Assembly (NCBI GenBank): GCA_018398805.1
Contig: JAGFBZ010000936.1
Coordinates: forward strand, 1 to 64,000
Direction: 5' to 3'
DNA length: 64,000 nucleotides
Source of the DNA: Hirundichthys speculiger
Lineage: Eukaryota > Chordata > Actinopteri > Beloniformes > Exocoetidae
The notes under the pieces: generated by a model
What the model was told of the DNA's origin: nothing
Seen by the model: the letters and a program-made list of their open reading frames with translations, nothing else
Database searches by the model: none
Made by a program: the position numbers and the translations under genes
Part shown: positions 46,868 to 60,500 of the stretch, in pieces
How positions within the stretch are numbered: the first letter of the stretch is position 1
Layout: each line of letters begins with the position of its first letter

Positions 46868-49800
46868 AACTGCAAGAGGCCGATCTCTGGAGCACCGTCC
46901 TTCTCCTTCGGCTGGGGCATGGGAAGATTTAGTAGACTGCTTAGCTCAAATACCTGACTGGCGTTTGTCTGTGATGATTATGATACCGTAATCATTATAT
47001 ACCATAATCATCACAGCGTGATGATTGAAGACCATGTGACCACAGTCAGAACTGCCACTACGGGAAAATGTACTATCACTTTACATTTTCAGTCAGGTCT
47101 GATAAAAGAGGTGGAGGCACGGCAACTATCTGCTCAGCATCTATTGGTTATCCATTTATCATTGAACCTGGAGATGGTACGTACCAGGGATGTAGCCTGA
47201 CAAACATTTGGGGCTAAGCCCAGTGTAATACAGGATGGCTTGGAGGGGTACAGGGAGCGCCCAGGGGGACTTTTGAAAAGTAATCCTTTAATGATCTTTG
47301 GTGACCTTCCCCCCTCCCCCCCTCATCTGTGACATGTCTGACTCTTAAAGAGGCTGTATAATCTAATCACCTGACATACAACTGTAAATAATTGGTCAGT
47401 TTCAGTTTAACAAATCCAGAGGAAAACCCCTAAATTTGAGGTTTTCTGAACCCGTATCAACTCCTCACTAGTTATCCCAGGCTGAGTAACATTATAACAA
47501 AGGCAAAAAAATATACATGTATAATAATATGGAGGCGTAGACTGTATCCTGGAATAAGAGCAGCACGTGGTGCCAGAGGCTTGTGAGGAAAATGAACTTG
47601 TAATAATGAAGAAAATACGTACTTGCACATCTGCTAAGGAGTGGAAAGCTGTCTTTTTAAAGACTTACAGACCACACGAATGTGTAATAATTTATGAATC
47701 ATGTGAATAGTGCAAAACACACAAAATTAATATAACGATATTTTTGATTATTAATTTACTCTTGTAATTTAGCATCAACAGATAATAGACCATTATGGAT
47801 TTTTTCAAAAAATAGTCAAACTTTTTTCTTTTTTAATTAATGTTGCTTTTTCCTTTTTTTTTTTTTTTTAAGATATGTGTACAATTGTGGATAAATATGC
47901 AGTATTAATAAAGTGTTCTCATTATATTGTTGTGGAGGAAACGTGTAATAAACTTCTTGCATTTCTGACAGTTGAGATCTAATGCTCTGGTTCCAGCTCA
48001 GATGATCTGATCTTTTTGATTTTGAAACAATTTCAGCTCAATTATGCTCAAACCAGTTGAAAACCAGGTGTGGCAGCCAGACGAGGGTCTGCTCCATGTT
48101 GGTGGTAAAGTTGTGCTAAAGAAGGAACATGTCAGCTCAGGACACACATGAAGCAGCATGAGACGGATGTCACATAATAGGATCACTTCCTGCTCATCAG
48201 GAGACCAGGATCCAGTCAGACCAAAGAAGAAGAGGAATGACATCACATTGTTAAAGGCAGTTCAAATCTTTCAAGTACAAACTCTGCAGTGCTGTTTAAA
48301 AACCTTGTTGAGTGTTGGCAGGCCCTTTTCTTTTATTTTCTTCAGAGTGAGCGTCGACACCAGGTGCCTCTCTCCTCCATGCACCACAACATCAACCATT
48401 CACAGCTTTACACCATCCGAACTGAATCAGGAAAATACAATTAGCTCACTTTTAGATGTCACATAAAACCTATAATTTATTCATTTTCAGTAAAATTTTC
48501 ACATAGTAAAATGCAGCTTTAGAAAAGACGCGTGACTTCAGCCGTCTGAACGTTGTGAGGAGACAAGGGGAGACGTATTGCTTTGAGGTTTGACATTTTC
48601 ATTTACAATGGATAAATAATAACGTAGCAAACATAAGCAAATATTTACACATCAACAATATTAGGGTACAAAGGGTACAAAGCCTTCAATGTGTCCTCTC
48701 TTGCATTGCAAACATAGTTTTGTTTTTTTTTTCTTTCGTCATGCAAACACATTTTTTTAACAACAGAACTTTTTTTCTTAAAAAAAAAGAAACTTTCCAC
48801 ATAGATAAACACTAAAGGAAGCTTTCTGTCTGTTCTGCAGTTGGCTGTAGAAGACAGAAATGAAGCTCTGTAACACTTACCTCCTACTCTGCTGCCCTCA
48901 AGTGGTAAGAAAAGAAAAACACAAAAAAGTACTTTCACACCTGCTCTCCTTGTGTGTGCACTTCTACACAATAGATCTCTGAACATGGCACAAAGACATT
49001 TTTCCAGCATAAATAAACCATATATTTCAATAAATTACCAACATAAGACTTATTCTGAACATGACAGGAGTGTGTGTATTTGCACATTGCATACAGCTTA
49101 TAATAAAGATGAACACAAGACTGAACATGAACAGATGATGGCTCTGATTATCACTTCTGGCAGTCAAAGAATCAGTAATTTGGTTTCATCAAAGATTTGA
49201 ATGAATGAACATAAACAAAATCAATAAAATCACTTGTCATGCTGTTTTGAATGGTGGCTAATGTCACGAAACACTATATAGCTAAAACGCAGATTCGCAC
49301 AATCTCATAATGGTTGAGAAGCCACAGCGGCCGTCAGTCAGGAAAACATTCTTGTAGTTTTACTTTATCAGTCAATACTTCTGATTCATGTTTTTTTTTT
49401 TTAAACAATCCACTGGTTATCATTTGAAGAGTCCGTGAAAGATTCCAGTATGAACTACTACATTTGGGTTAGACATGTGGTGAATGTTTTAGTGACAACA
49501 CAGGGATGAAATCCGTCTTTCAAAAGATTTTTAAATGCAGCGAGAAGCTGCCCACAAGACCAGATACAGATCCTTCAGCTATACATCTTTACTTTTGGTG
49601 CGAAAACTATTTGGGAAACATATAATTTAAGTCATGATGAGCTGTTAAAGAAAAAAAAGTTGTTGCTTCGAAAGGTTTTGTGCTGAAATGATGATAAACA
49701 CTTGAGGCAACCTCGCTGCCATATTGCACTCTATCCCCAGTCTTCCTTTAAGACCTATATCACTTTAATGTTCAGGAATATCACAGTAGAAATGTTCCAG

Positions 49801-51386
49801 TGAACAAGTAAGGGGTCTACAGACACAGGGCAAGAAGAAATTATATTTTAAAAACAAAATTATAATTTTTATAATTTCTTATGGATAATGGATGGCTGAT
49901 TTCTTATGTTAACTGGTATGCACCAGGATTACTATCAGAATTCCTGAATGATTTATTTCTTCCCACGCTGCATTTTCTTTCCAGTCAACATGAATACTTC
50001 AATAAAACTAAGTCATGTAAGCAGAAGCGTGTTGCCTGGATTTTTTTGAGAGAGCAATAGAGAATTCGATCAGCAATAATGTGCAAAAATCCAGCAGGGT
50101 GATGCTATTATGAAGAAAGAAGACCGTGTCCTTGTGCTTCCTTATGTGTTTGCACTCTGTGCTGGTTCTCAAAGTTTACATGGGACAACTTCTGAGCGAC
50201 ACATCTTTTCAGTCGGGAAGAATCTATCTTCAGTCTCCTCGAGAATAGAATTTATTTTAACAGTTATGTTCTGTTGTGCAGCACTCTGAATGAACTGCAT
50301 TAAGACAAACATCTATTTTCCTCAAAGATTGTTGGAAAATGAAAAAGAAGAAAACCTGCTCTGTGCTGGGACTGTGTTTCCACGGCAACCCAACATGCTC
50401 CTCCCTGAACTCAGTCAGTCATTATGTCAGAGAGGATCTCTGCGTGAAGTCCGATTGGCTTTACATGATCGATGACTAGACGTCATAGCAGGGCTCGACC
50501 CGGGAACTCGCAACCTGTGACTGCTAAACAAAGCAAGAGCTCTACGGTACAGCTGCGTCGCAACACCCAACATGACATTTGGCACTGAGAAGCGTTGAGG
50601 TCCATAGTATGTACAATGCGAGATGATCAGTATCTTTTCACATTAAGACATCATAGAGTATAGTGCATGAGGAGTGTTTGGCTAAAAATAAAGTAGGGCT
50701 TGAAAAAAAGAAAATAAGAAGTAAGAATTGCTTGCTTGGCTTCCACTCAGCATTACTTCTGCTTACACCTAGACAGCCTCAGCATGTAACCTGGATGCAC
50801 ATGCCTCAATGGGCAAATCTCTGTAATGTGCTATGCAGGTGTATTCATGCTGAATCCAACTCCGCTGCAGGTTTTGCTCAAATGGCTTTGAACAAATTAA
50901 ACTCAGAAGTCTTTGTGTGTTTGAAATGAATAAGAACTAATCAAGTCCCTATTGACGTTCACAGGTTGTGACAAGACTGAGAACATTTCACCTGATGGAG
51001 AACCTCATAAATAACCAAATAATTTATCACAAAAACAAAATAAAGGCATACTCAGTCTGACAGATACTGTACAAAATAATTACACCCCAACTCTCCGTCT
51101 AAGTTTGGCAAATCTGCATCTCTCTGCTCGGATCCTGTTCCTGTAGAACGTTCACGTGTTTATAGAACTTATAAGCACGTGTTGAGTGTTCTGACAGCCT
51201 CTACTGAACAGAGTGCAGCCGAGTGCACATTAATGTTCATCTGACACTACTGCTGGTTGTGTGACGTAGATGCAGTGTGTATGTGTGAAACTTTGCTGTA
51301 CAAACCATCCTCCACGTAATACACACACACATTGGCATTTGTACAATGTGTCCAGTGCATCTGGGAGAACGCATGTGTGACTGAGT
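46868..51386. other. About 4.5 kb without coding evidence; may include the RAPGEF5-type 3' UTR
   Basis: Only short frames, poly-T/poly-A tracts (for example 47858-47870, 48720-48732 and 49391-49403) and AT-rich sequence. The part nearest 51386 is downstream of the RAPGEF5-type stop codon and could be its 3' UTR. Minus-strand AATAAA candidates are at 50251-50256 and 49952-49957. Confidence 0.5.
49952..50256 (-). terminator. Candidate polyadenylation signals for the RAPGEF5-type gene
   Basis: AATAAA on the minus strand at 50251-50256 and 49952-49957, 1.1-1.4 kb past the stop. The motif alone is weak evidence. Confidence 0.3.
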
Positions 51387-51505
51387 TTAAGCACGTGGCT
51401 CCAGCTTGTGTGACAGTTCGAAAAGCGTCTGCTGATTGTCGATGATGTGCAGGCAGTGAACGCTCGCCCTCACCTCCGCACTGTCAACCCCAATCACCTC
51501 GTTGC
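51387..51505 (-). CDS. rapgef5: rapgef5-type last exon
   Basis: 119 nt after acceptor CTCCCAG; reads [20 protein letters not shown] and [10 protein letters not shown], then TAA. Confidence 0.9.
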
Positions 51506-54500
51506 CTGGGAGATGAACACAAACCACATGCGTAAGCCGAGCAGACGTCTATTACGGGGGACACATGAACACACGTTCAATACAACCTGACTGCAAAGCT
51601 GTACAGCTATATAAAGAAAATAACCGGCTGTCTGGAAATGGTTGCTTAGGAACTGTAAGGGAAAGTGGACCCTGTTATAGGTGCAGTACACGAAATAACC
51701 TGCAGATGACGATGAAGTCCTCACAATGAGTCGCTTTAAACAATAAAACGTCATTCTACTTTCAGCCTCTCTCTACTGCTTTGGTACATTTCTCATGGTT
51801 AAATCCTTGGTTTCCTCCACAACCTCTGCAGTGAATAAAAAAACTACAGGAGCCCCTGAAACTCAAGCCTGGCCTGTCATTTCCATCACATTTGTTCTCA
51901 TAAATCTGAGGACTCACCTGGGAGGTCGCTTTGGCAGTGACGAATCATTCTCACTGTGTCTGCAATCATATGCTGTTGGTGTGAGAAAAGACACACTGCA
52001 TCAGAGACCTGCCAAATAGTTAAGATCTCGTATTTCATGCAAGTGAGGTGGATAGTATCCACTGAAAATAAAACCCTTTCATGACTATATTCTTCCAATG
52101 CCATCTCTTGAGTTTGCCCCCTCAACAGTTTAAACAAACTGAAAGTACCATAGAGTTGACGCAACTCACCAGCTTCTCAAAGTTGACCAGGTTGTCATGG
52201 AAGGTCTTATTTCCTTCGTGAATAAAAGTGATATCTGAAAGCAACAGACACGCATATTAAGGATTTATTCAGAGATACGCATCTGTGTGAGTGTTTGTGT
52301 GTGACGAGGGTTTAGAAGATACCTTTAAGCAGAAGAGGCATGAAAGGGATCTTGGGAGGTTTCATTCTTTTGAAGGACTCTCTATAGGCTTTGTGGTTAA
52401 GAGATGGATCCTGGAAAGAGACAGAGACAGAGAAAGCTTAGTGAAAGAAAAAAGCTTGGAGATGGTTTTAGGGAATAGAAATTATCAAGGAACACATTTC
52501 CCTGTTTGCCTATATCCCACTCCCTGTTCTCACCGTGATGAGCTCCAACTCCGAAAAAAGCTTCTTGAACTTCCCTGGACATTTCTGAAATGGAAGATAT
52601 TTTTAGAACTGCCTTTAAAATACAGAATATGAACACAGATGAATGCACGGCAACTCCCAGCCTTACCTCCCATGTTTGGTTGAGTCGACTGACAGCAGCT
52701 GTGTTTAGGCCCATGATGATGGCAAATGCAGAGTTCAGATTTCTTTGGGCTTTACAGCTATGTGCAATATACAAAGGAGGAGAAATGAGGGGAAAGTGGA
52801 TTAAAGTCCTAACCAGACTTTAATTTATGTTGATGTTGCATGTGTGTGTGTTCTTACTGAGCTGCAATCTTGATGAACTTCTTCAGCAGTTGCACTCTCT
52901 TGTTAAGCGATACACACATGAGCACCTCCGACATGACCCACTGCTGGACCTCGTTACAGCGCTGGAGGAGGACAGGGAGCGCCGCCGTGTGGCCGGAGCC
53001 AGGAACACGGCTGAGAGTGTGGTACACCAGCTCCTGCTGCATGTTGAAGGAGGGTATTTTAAGAAAAAAACACAACTAAATATAGTACTAGTCATTGATT
53101 TTTAAGCTCAGCTGTAAATAAACATCCACCCAGCCATGTCTGAAGTAGCCTTTGTCTCTTCATCTATGCTGCGTTTAACCATTTTCTCAAAAAATGTTCA
53201 TCTTTTCCTTGAAACTGCTCAGCTCAGCTGTCAAAGCTGTGTAATGTTATGAGAGTCCGTTTATTTAAATGCATGGGCACAGACCACATATATTTGTATT
53301 TCTAGTGTGTGCCTACCTCATGGATGGATTTGAAGAGACTCCAGTCCAGGTGTGTGAGTGCTGCTGCCACATCCCAGGTGTTGATACTTAAGAGTCGAAC
53401 TGACCTCCGGCTTAACTCAGCGCTGTCTGTTAAAGGAGGCTGCACACACCAACACACAAAGACTAATTAAGTTAATGTACGGCAAGTTAATGCCAATAAA
53501 AAATACAACACATGCAAACAGATACCGTCTACCTGTGTGAACTCTATATGTCAAGGGGCATATTACAATAAACCAAGAACATACTATTTATAACAGTATT
53601 TATTCATTCAGATACACTGTTTGTTGTACATTTGTCAGCTGTTTAAGCCCTTCTGCTAACTCTCAGGCTCTTTTTAAGTGCTTGGGAAACTTGTTCTCTT
53701 GGATTTTAGCTTGTCACTCTCAGATTATAGTTAAACAACCCTATCAAAAATCCCAGCCAATGAAGTGCCAAATATGATGCTGCTTCCCCACAAGTGATAT
53801 GATGACACCGTTAATCATCGAGCGTCAAGAGGAAATGATGCTAGCTAGTTAGCAATACATAGTACAGCAGCGCCAGTCAAGTTGGCAGCTTGTTCTTTTG
53901 ATAGATTTGTGCATCTTTTTGAGGTTTTTTTTTTTTTAAGAAGCCAAATAATACCCAGACTGACACCCAAAATCCCCAAGTTGCAGTTGACGTCATGGAT
54001 GTGGAGGAGCAGCAAAGAGAGAGGGAGAAAGAGGATGTTTAAACCAGTTGTTCCTTCTATTTTAATGGGGAACGTGAGATCTCTCACAGAGCTGACAATG
54101 ATACATGAGGAATTTTAGCAGTGCGGTATTCTGCGTTTCACCGAGATAAGGCTGCAGCAGCATAGTTCTGACTCCAACATCTCTCTGCCTCGCTTTCAGA
54201 CAATACAGGCAGACAGAGACTTGAAGAGGAGTGGCAAAAGTCGGGGCAGTGGAATTCCAGTATTTGTTAACAAAGATGATGTAATTCAGTACATGCTACT
54301 GTGAAACATCATTTGTGTGGCAAGGATATTGAACTGTTAGCTCTAAGTTTTTGTCCATACTACATACCAAGAGAATTCACTAGCCTTATCTTAGCAGCAG
54401 TTTACATCCCACCATCAGCTGTTGCAAAGCTACGACACAACCCTGACCATTCATGGCAATATCTGGAGACCACATCTGCGCCACAATCCCCCTGTTTCAA

Positions 54501-57500
54501 CAGTCAACTGCTCCACCAGAGAGAATAAATTACTGGTTTTGTTTTATGCAAATCACAGATGCCATACACCTCCCCTGCATGGCCTGCTCTCGGCAAGGCA
54601 GAGCATAATCTGGTCTCTCTCTCCTCCACCTACAAACCACCTGGGACTGGGAACTGTGAGGAGGTGGTCACAGGAAGCTGAAGAACATCTGTGGGGGTGT
54701 TTTGAGGCTACAAACTGGGATGCCCTCTGTGAGCCACATGGAGGTGACATCAATGCCATGACTGAGAGTGTAACTGACTACATCAGTTACACACAACCTC
54801 ATCCCACCACAACAGAGAGGCGCTTCCCCAGAAATAAACCCTCAATCACCAGTGACCTGAAAGAGCTTCTCAACAAGAAAAAAAAAAAAAAAACCCAGGG
54901 AGGGAGACAGGAAATTATTGAGATTTAGAACATAAAGATCTGAAAGTCAAGATTAGAGAGAACAAGGAGGTGTACAAGAGAAAGCTGGAGAACAGGCTCC
55001 AGCTGAACAACATATGAGATGTGTGGGCAGGGATGAAGAAGATAACAGGCTTTAAGGAGGAGGATCAGATAGATGGAAATCTGGAGAGAGACATTAGACT
55101 GAACACATTATTTAAGAGGTTCAGTTTTGAAATGAGCTCAGCATCCCCCTCTTCTGCCCCCAGTCAAACAGACCTCCCACCTTCCTTTGACACCACAGCT
55201 TCCCTGTCACATCTCAGCTGTCTCATCTTCCACCCCAGTCCTGAACTGTGGTGCTTCTCCATTATTGTATTGTTGTCTTCAACCACATCGGGAGAAAAGG
55301 CTCCAGCATCTCCTAACATCCCACGTCATGGAGAGATTTTTATTGGTCCACCTGAACAAGCACCTTTCCAGGACCCACTGCAGTTTGCTTATCATTGAGG
55401 GGTTGGAGTTGGTAATGCAATCATACACCTGCTTCAATTAACCTAAAGTCTGGACAAAGCAGGCAGCACTGTGAGGATCATGTTTTTCAATTTCTCCTGT
55501 GCATTTACGACCATCCAGCTACATACTACATAAAAAACTCCAGGAGACACAGATGGATGCCTCCACAATCACCTGGATTACTGACTACCTGACAGAACAC
55601 AGTTTGTGAGACATGAATGGTTGTGTGTCTGACCAGGTGGTCAGCAGCACAGGAGCTCCTCAGGGGACTGTACTCTCACCACTCCTCTTCACTCTGGACA
55701 CCTCAGACTTCCAGTACCAGTCAGAGTCCTGCTATCTCCAGAAATGACTCTGCAGTTGTGGGGTGTATCGGTGATGGACAAGAGACTGAGTACAGAGCAC
55801 TGGTGGACCGCTTTGTGGTGTGTTGTGGGAACAATCATCTAATCTTCAATGTGAACAAGACCAAGGACATGATTGTGGATTTGAGGAGGACCAGGAATAA
55901 GCCAAACAATATTTCCACCGCACATCAATGATATTATTACATATATCTTATTTTATGTAGATCTATGATTTGATTTATTTGCAAGTGTGGATTGCATGAG
56001 ATCTTACTAGCATCTGCTGAAAGTTTCACTTCAATAGCACCTTAAGAAATACAATGACTAAGAAAAATAGTGATGTGTTCAATACTAATTTTACCCACTG
56101 TCCCAGAATATTACACTTCCGCCTGCCAGCAACTTGAACAGCAGATTTTTCACAGCAAGGATTAACTCATTTGCTCATAAGAAGTTGGAAATATTTCAAA
56201 CCATAAACTGCAAAACTTTAGTTTCTAACATGCCAGATGTTGCGAAGTTGTCCAAGAAAAAAGAGCTGAAGCTTTTATTTTATTTATCTAAAACAGTACC
56301 TATCCTGTCCTCAAGGTTGGACAAAATTTTTTTGATAACACAGAGTCAGAGTTTCTATTAACCTGGCTTGAATCTCAGCTTAAGTGATTTAATGTCTGAT
56401 TTACCATGAGCTTGATACACCACAGAGGGTATCATCAACAGTATGAGACTAAAATGATATTGTTTGCTATACAGGTACAACTTTAATGACACACATGGAT
56501 CCACAAACAGAACATCTACATACCAAGATCTCAGTGAGATCCCTGCGACAGGCCACAAGCTTCCCTTGTGGAGTTAGAGACTCTGAATACACACAGTCAC
56601 TGGGCTGCAACACTCTCCGCTCTGCAGACGAAAGTATGTGGAGACACAGAGAAATTATTAAAAAAAAAAAAAAAACTATTTTGTCTCATATTCAAGGTTG
56701 TGCTTTTTAAGTTCTCAAGGGCGATGCATTCAAAACATGAGCTAGAAAGATGGGATAGATGTGGATAGTCATATACTTCAAAGTAACTAATTATATGTAT
56801 TATTACGTGTGGACATATCAGTGTGATTTATCCCTTCTTTTGATGGTCTACCTCCAGTGTGAGACACGACAGCGAGCACCATGTCTTCCTCTGCTCTGTC
56901 CATCTTCAGACCCACTATCCGTAGCAGCTCGTGAGCTTCCAGTGCAGGGTGTGTGTGGACACTTAAGTAGGAGTCAGCACTCACATACACGCAGCATATC
57001 ACTGAAAGATAAAAGGAAAGTATTCGCTGTAAGTGACAGAACAAAAATATTGTATTGCTTAAAATTGTACAAAAGGGCCAATAAAAAAAAAAAACTCAGC
57101 TAATACTTATTTAGCACATAAACCAACGAAAATACTGAGCACACTGCACTTAAGAAATTCTTATATGCACATCAAAATCAAAACCACACACTACCATGGG
57201 CATAACTGTGAGCATCACTGGACAGTGTTTTGTGATGTGTATGTGTCTGTTACTTACCCTCTCTGGTATCTGCCTGTGGACTGCGGAGCTGCAAGCAGTT
57301 TTCTTTTAAACTCAACTGCTGATACATTTGTTTGCTCTGAAAGATATATAAAAAAAAAAGAAGCATAATATTTAGAAACTTGTACTGGGTATTATTAGGT
57401 ACTCTGATTCGTCTGTATTGTCTGTATCAGAACCTAGCATGCTCTATGAACTCCAAGTGTGTTTCAGCATGTTGTACAATGTAAAACAGCTCCTCTGTCA

Positions 57501-60500
57501 TACCTTTTGGTTTGGGGGGCAGTCATCCACTGTGCTGCAAGAATGTAACACACAGCGGTGATCAGGGATACAGTTATGCAAAAATATTACAAATATAACT
57601 CAGGTACAAAATCTCATGAGAATCACATTTTATAATGTCTTTGTAGACACTCTTTTGGGAGTCACATCTTTTTAGACACACAAAAGCCCTTACTGTCTGC
57701 GACGCAGAAGTTTTTGAAACTCCTTCAGGTCTTTTTCCAGTGTGGGGAACTCATACAGATCTTCTAAAACACACCTGTACAGGGTCTAACAGATACAGAG
57801 AGGGAATATGAAAAACATTTATGGCTTCACTGGTCATTTTTTTCTTTTTTTTTTTTTTTTAATCTGTTCTTGATCACCACAACTAAACAAATATAAACCC
57901 ATTAAGCAGATGGTATATGCAGGTTTATGTGGGTTATATTGGCATGGGTCGAGCTGGTGATCAACCTTTTATATGGTTTCTGCTCATTTTGACACTAAAA
58001 GGCCAATTTGTAGGCCGAAGAAGCATGTTTCTTTCAATCTCTGACACAGAAAACAATACTTTTGTAACAGACTTTTGCAAATCATCATTTCTTGATATAA
58101 AACAGCATGAAAAAGAAGTGGTATGGTAATCTCTTATTACACTACACTGTACTATGGTTACATGTCACTCTGGTTCATTTTAAAATGTTTAAGGGTTGCA
58201 ACAGTGAATCGTTCGCCTTCATCTAACTCTATCCTCAGCATCCTCTTCTCTCACACCAACTAACTTCATGTCCTCTTTCACTGCATCCATTAATCTCCAA
58301 CCTCATCATTCTTCTACCGATATATTCACTATCCCTCCTCTGTCCAAACCATCTCAGTCTGGCTGGAGTCTCTCTGACTTTCTCTCCAAAACATCTAACG
58401 TGCTGTCCCTCTAATGTACTCATCCCTGATCCTTTCCATCCTCTCCACTCCCAAAGAGAACCTCTACATTTTAACCTCTGCTATCTCCAACTCTGCCTCC
58501 TGTCTTTTCCTCAGTGTCCCAGTCTCTAAACCATACAACATCACTGGTCTCACCATGATCTTGTTCACCTTTCCTTTCATTCTTGCCGATACTCTTTTAT
58601 TGCACCTGACACTTTTCTTGACCTGTTCCAACCTGCTTGCACACACTTCCTCACCTCTTTATCACCCTTTCTGTTGCTCTGGACTGTTGACCCTAAGTAC
58701 TTGCTTGGACTCCTGTCTAACCTCATCTGTCAGTCTGTCCATCACCATAGCAAACAAGAAGAGGCTCAGAGCTGATCCTTGGTGCAGTCCCACCTCCACC
58801 TTGAACTCCTCTATCACACCTCACCATTGTCTTACAGCTCTCATACATGTCCTGCACCACTCTAACATACTTCTCTGCTACTCCAGACTTTCTCAATTCT
58901 CAATTTTCCTCTGTTCAGCTACTCTTGGGTCATTTTTTTCCAAATAACATAAAAACAAAACATCACTGTACAAGCCAACATAACCTGACACTTCACTCTG
59001 TAAAGGTGTACCAGTGAATGTATTTATTCTCCTTGTTACTGCCAACCGCCAGTTTGTCTGTATTTTTTTTCTATAAAGCAACTGTTAAACACTTGCTGGT
59101 TGAATCAGGCTAAATTCTTTTATAGAGGATGTCAGAATAGAAAGAGGAAAGGAAAGTCTCCTTTACTTTCATCTGCCAACATCTGCTATCATTGGTTGAT
59201 AGTAGGAAAAAAACACACACACACACACACACACACACATTTAACGTTTTACTTAAATGAATGACTAGGCACGTCCTGTCTACATGTCGTGTATGGCTCA
59301 AACACATCCCTATGCAGCTCTTTATTGCTTTCAATGACCCACCATTGGCTCCAATCCCAATTCCCTCTTCCCAGTTACTAGGCAACTATCACCTGGGTTA
59401 CGCTCTCAATATGAGATTATGCCCTTGCCAACCCTACCATTTTGGTTTCCATGGCAACCTTCCACTGAGTAACAGAACTGTCAGCTTACAGAGGGACAAA
59501 TGACTGGTGACTCTGTTCATCTTTAAGTGCATGGATGTGCATGGCTGTCTTTGTGTGTGCGTGTCAGTGTTTCGTTTTATTTTGACACAACCTAAAAATC
59601 CTTATCTGATTCAATCTACAAGGTGAAAACTGGAGGAACACAATGCTCACAAACAGAATCTGTGTTGATAATTGCGACAATCACGCACAACTACAAAATA
59701 TCAATGTGCTTTGGAATTTCATGTATAAAATCAGTGGTACACCCTGTTTTGGCTTATTTCACTTTAATCATATTTGTTCCTTTATTACTGACTGAACATC
59801 ATGCGACCACATATTGTGATCATAACCTATACTTAATACAATATTATGAAAGTGCCTGTTTTTTTTCATCTATTTGTCAAAGGAATGAGATAAGTACATC
59901 AACAAGCCTCCCCTGTGGGAGAAATCTATTCAGCTGCACATCAGCACTGATTCAGAAAATGGAAAGCTCAGAGAAGACAGACACCCACACACACATCAAC
60001 AATTTTCAGATCCCAGTCTCTAAATGAAATGACCGATGTTAAGTCAGGGAGAATTTAGGTACAACCATGTTCAATAAAAATGAACCCATCCTCTCAGATG
60101 GGTGTAAAAAGACATCTGGGGATGAAACTCATGCAACTAAAGAATATATATATAAACACATTTCAGAGGTGTCAAGAAAGACCACTACTGGCATACCTTC
60201 ATGAAGCTCCTGATGTGCTCCTCATCTTTGAGGAAATCCTTATAAAGCCTGCTCCAGTGGGACACCAGCTGCAGTACCTTACGCTTCCTAAAGAGGGCAT
60301 CTTTGCCCTCCTCCTGGCCTCTGCAACGGGCACTGCTATAGGTGGCTGTGGTCAAGGGGACAACAGTTTAAAAGTGTAAGGAGACATGTGTGATTGTATT
60401 TGTGCTTGCATGAACTTTGTAAGGATATTGTCCAAGTAGTGCCTGACAGAGGTCATGAGTAGACATGAAGACCAAGTAAGTCAACAGGAAGTCATCCAGC

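Noticed and set aside
50470..50545. tRNA-like stretch with a 'ggttgcgagttcccgggtcg' block on the minus strand
   Set aside because: It does not fold into a convincing tRNA; at most it is a SINE head, and I could not match it to the SINE in this window.
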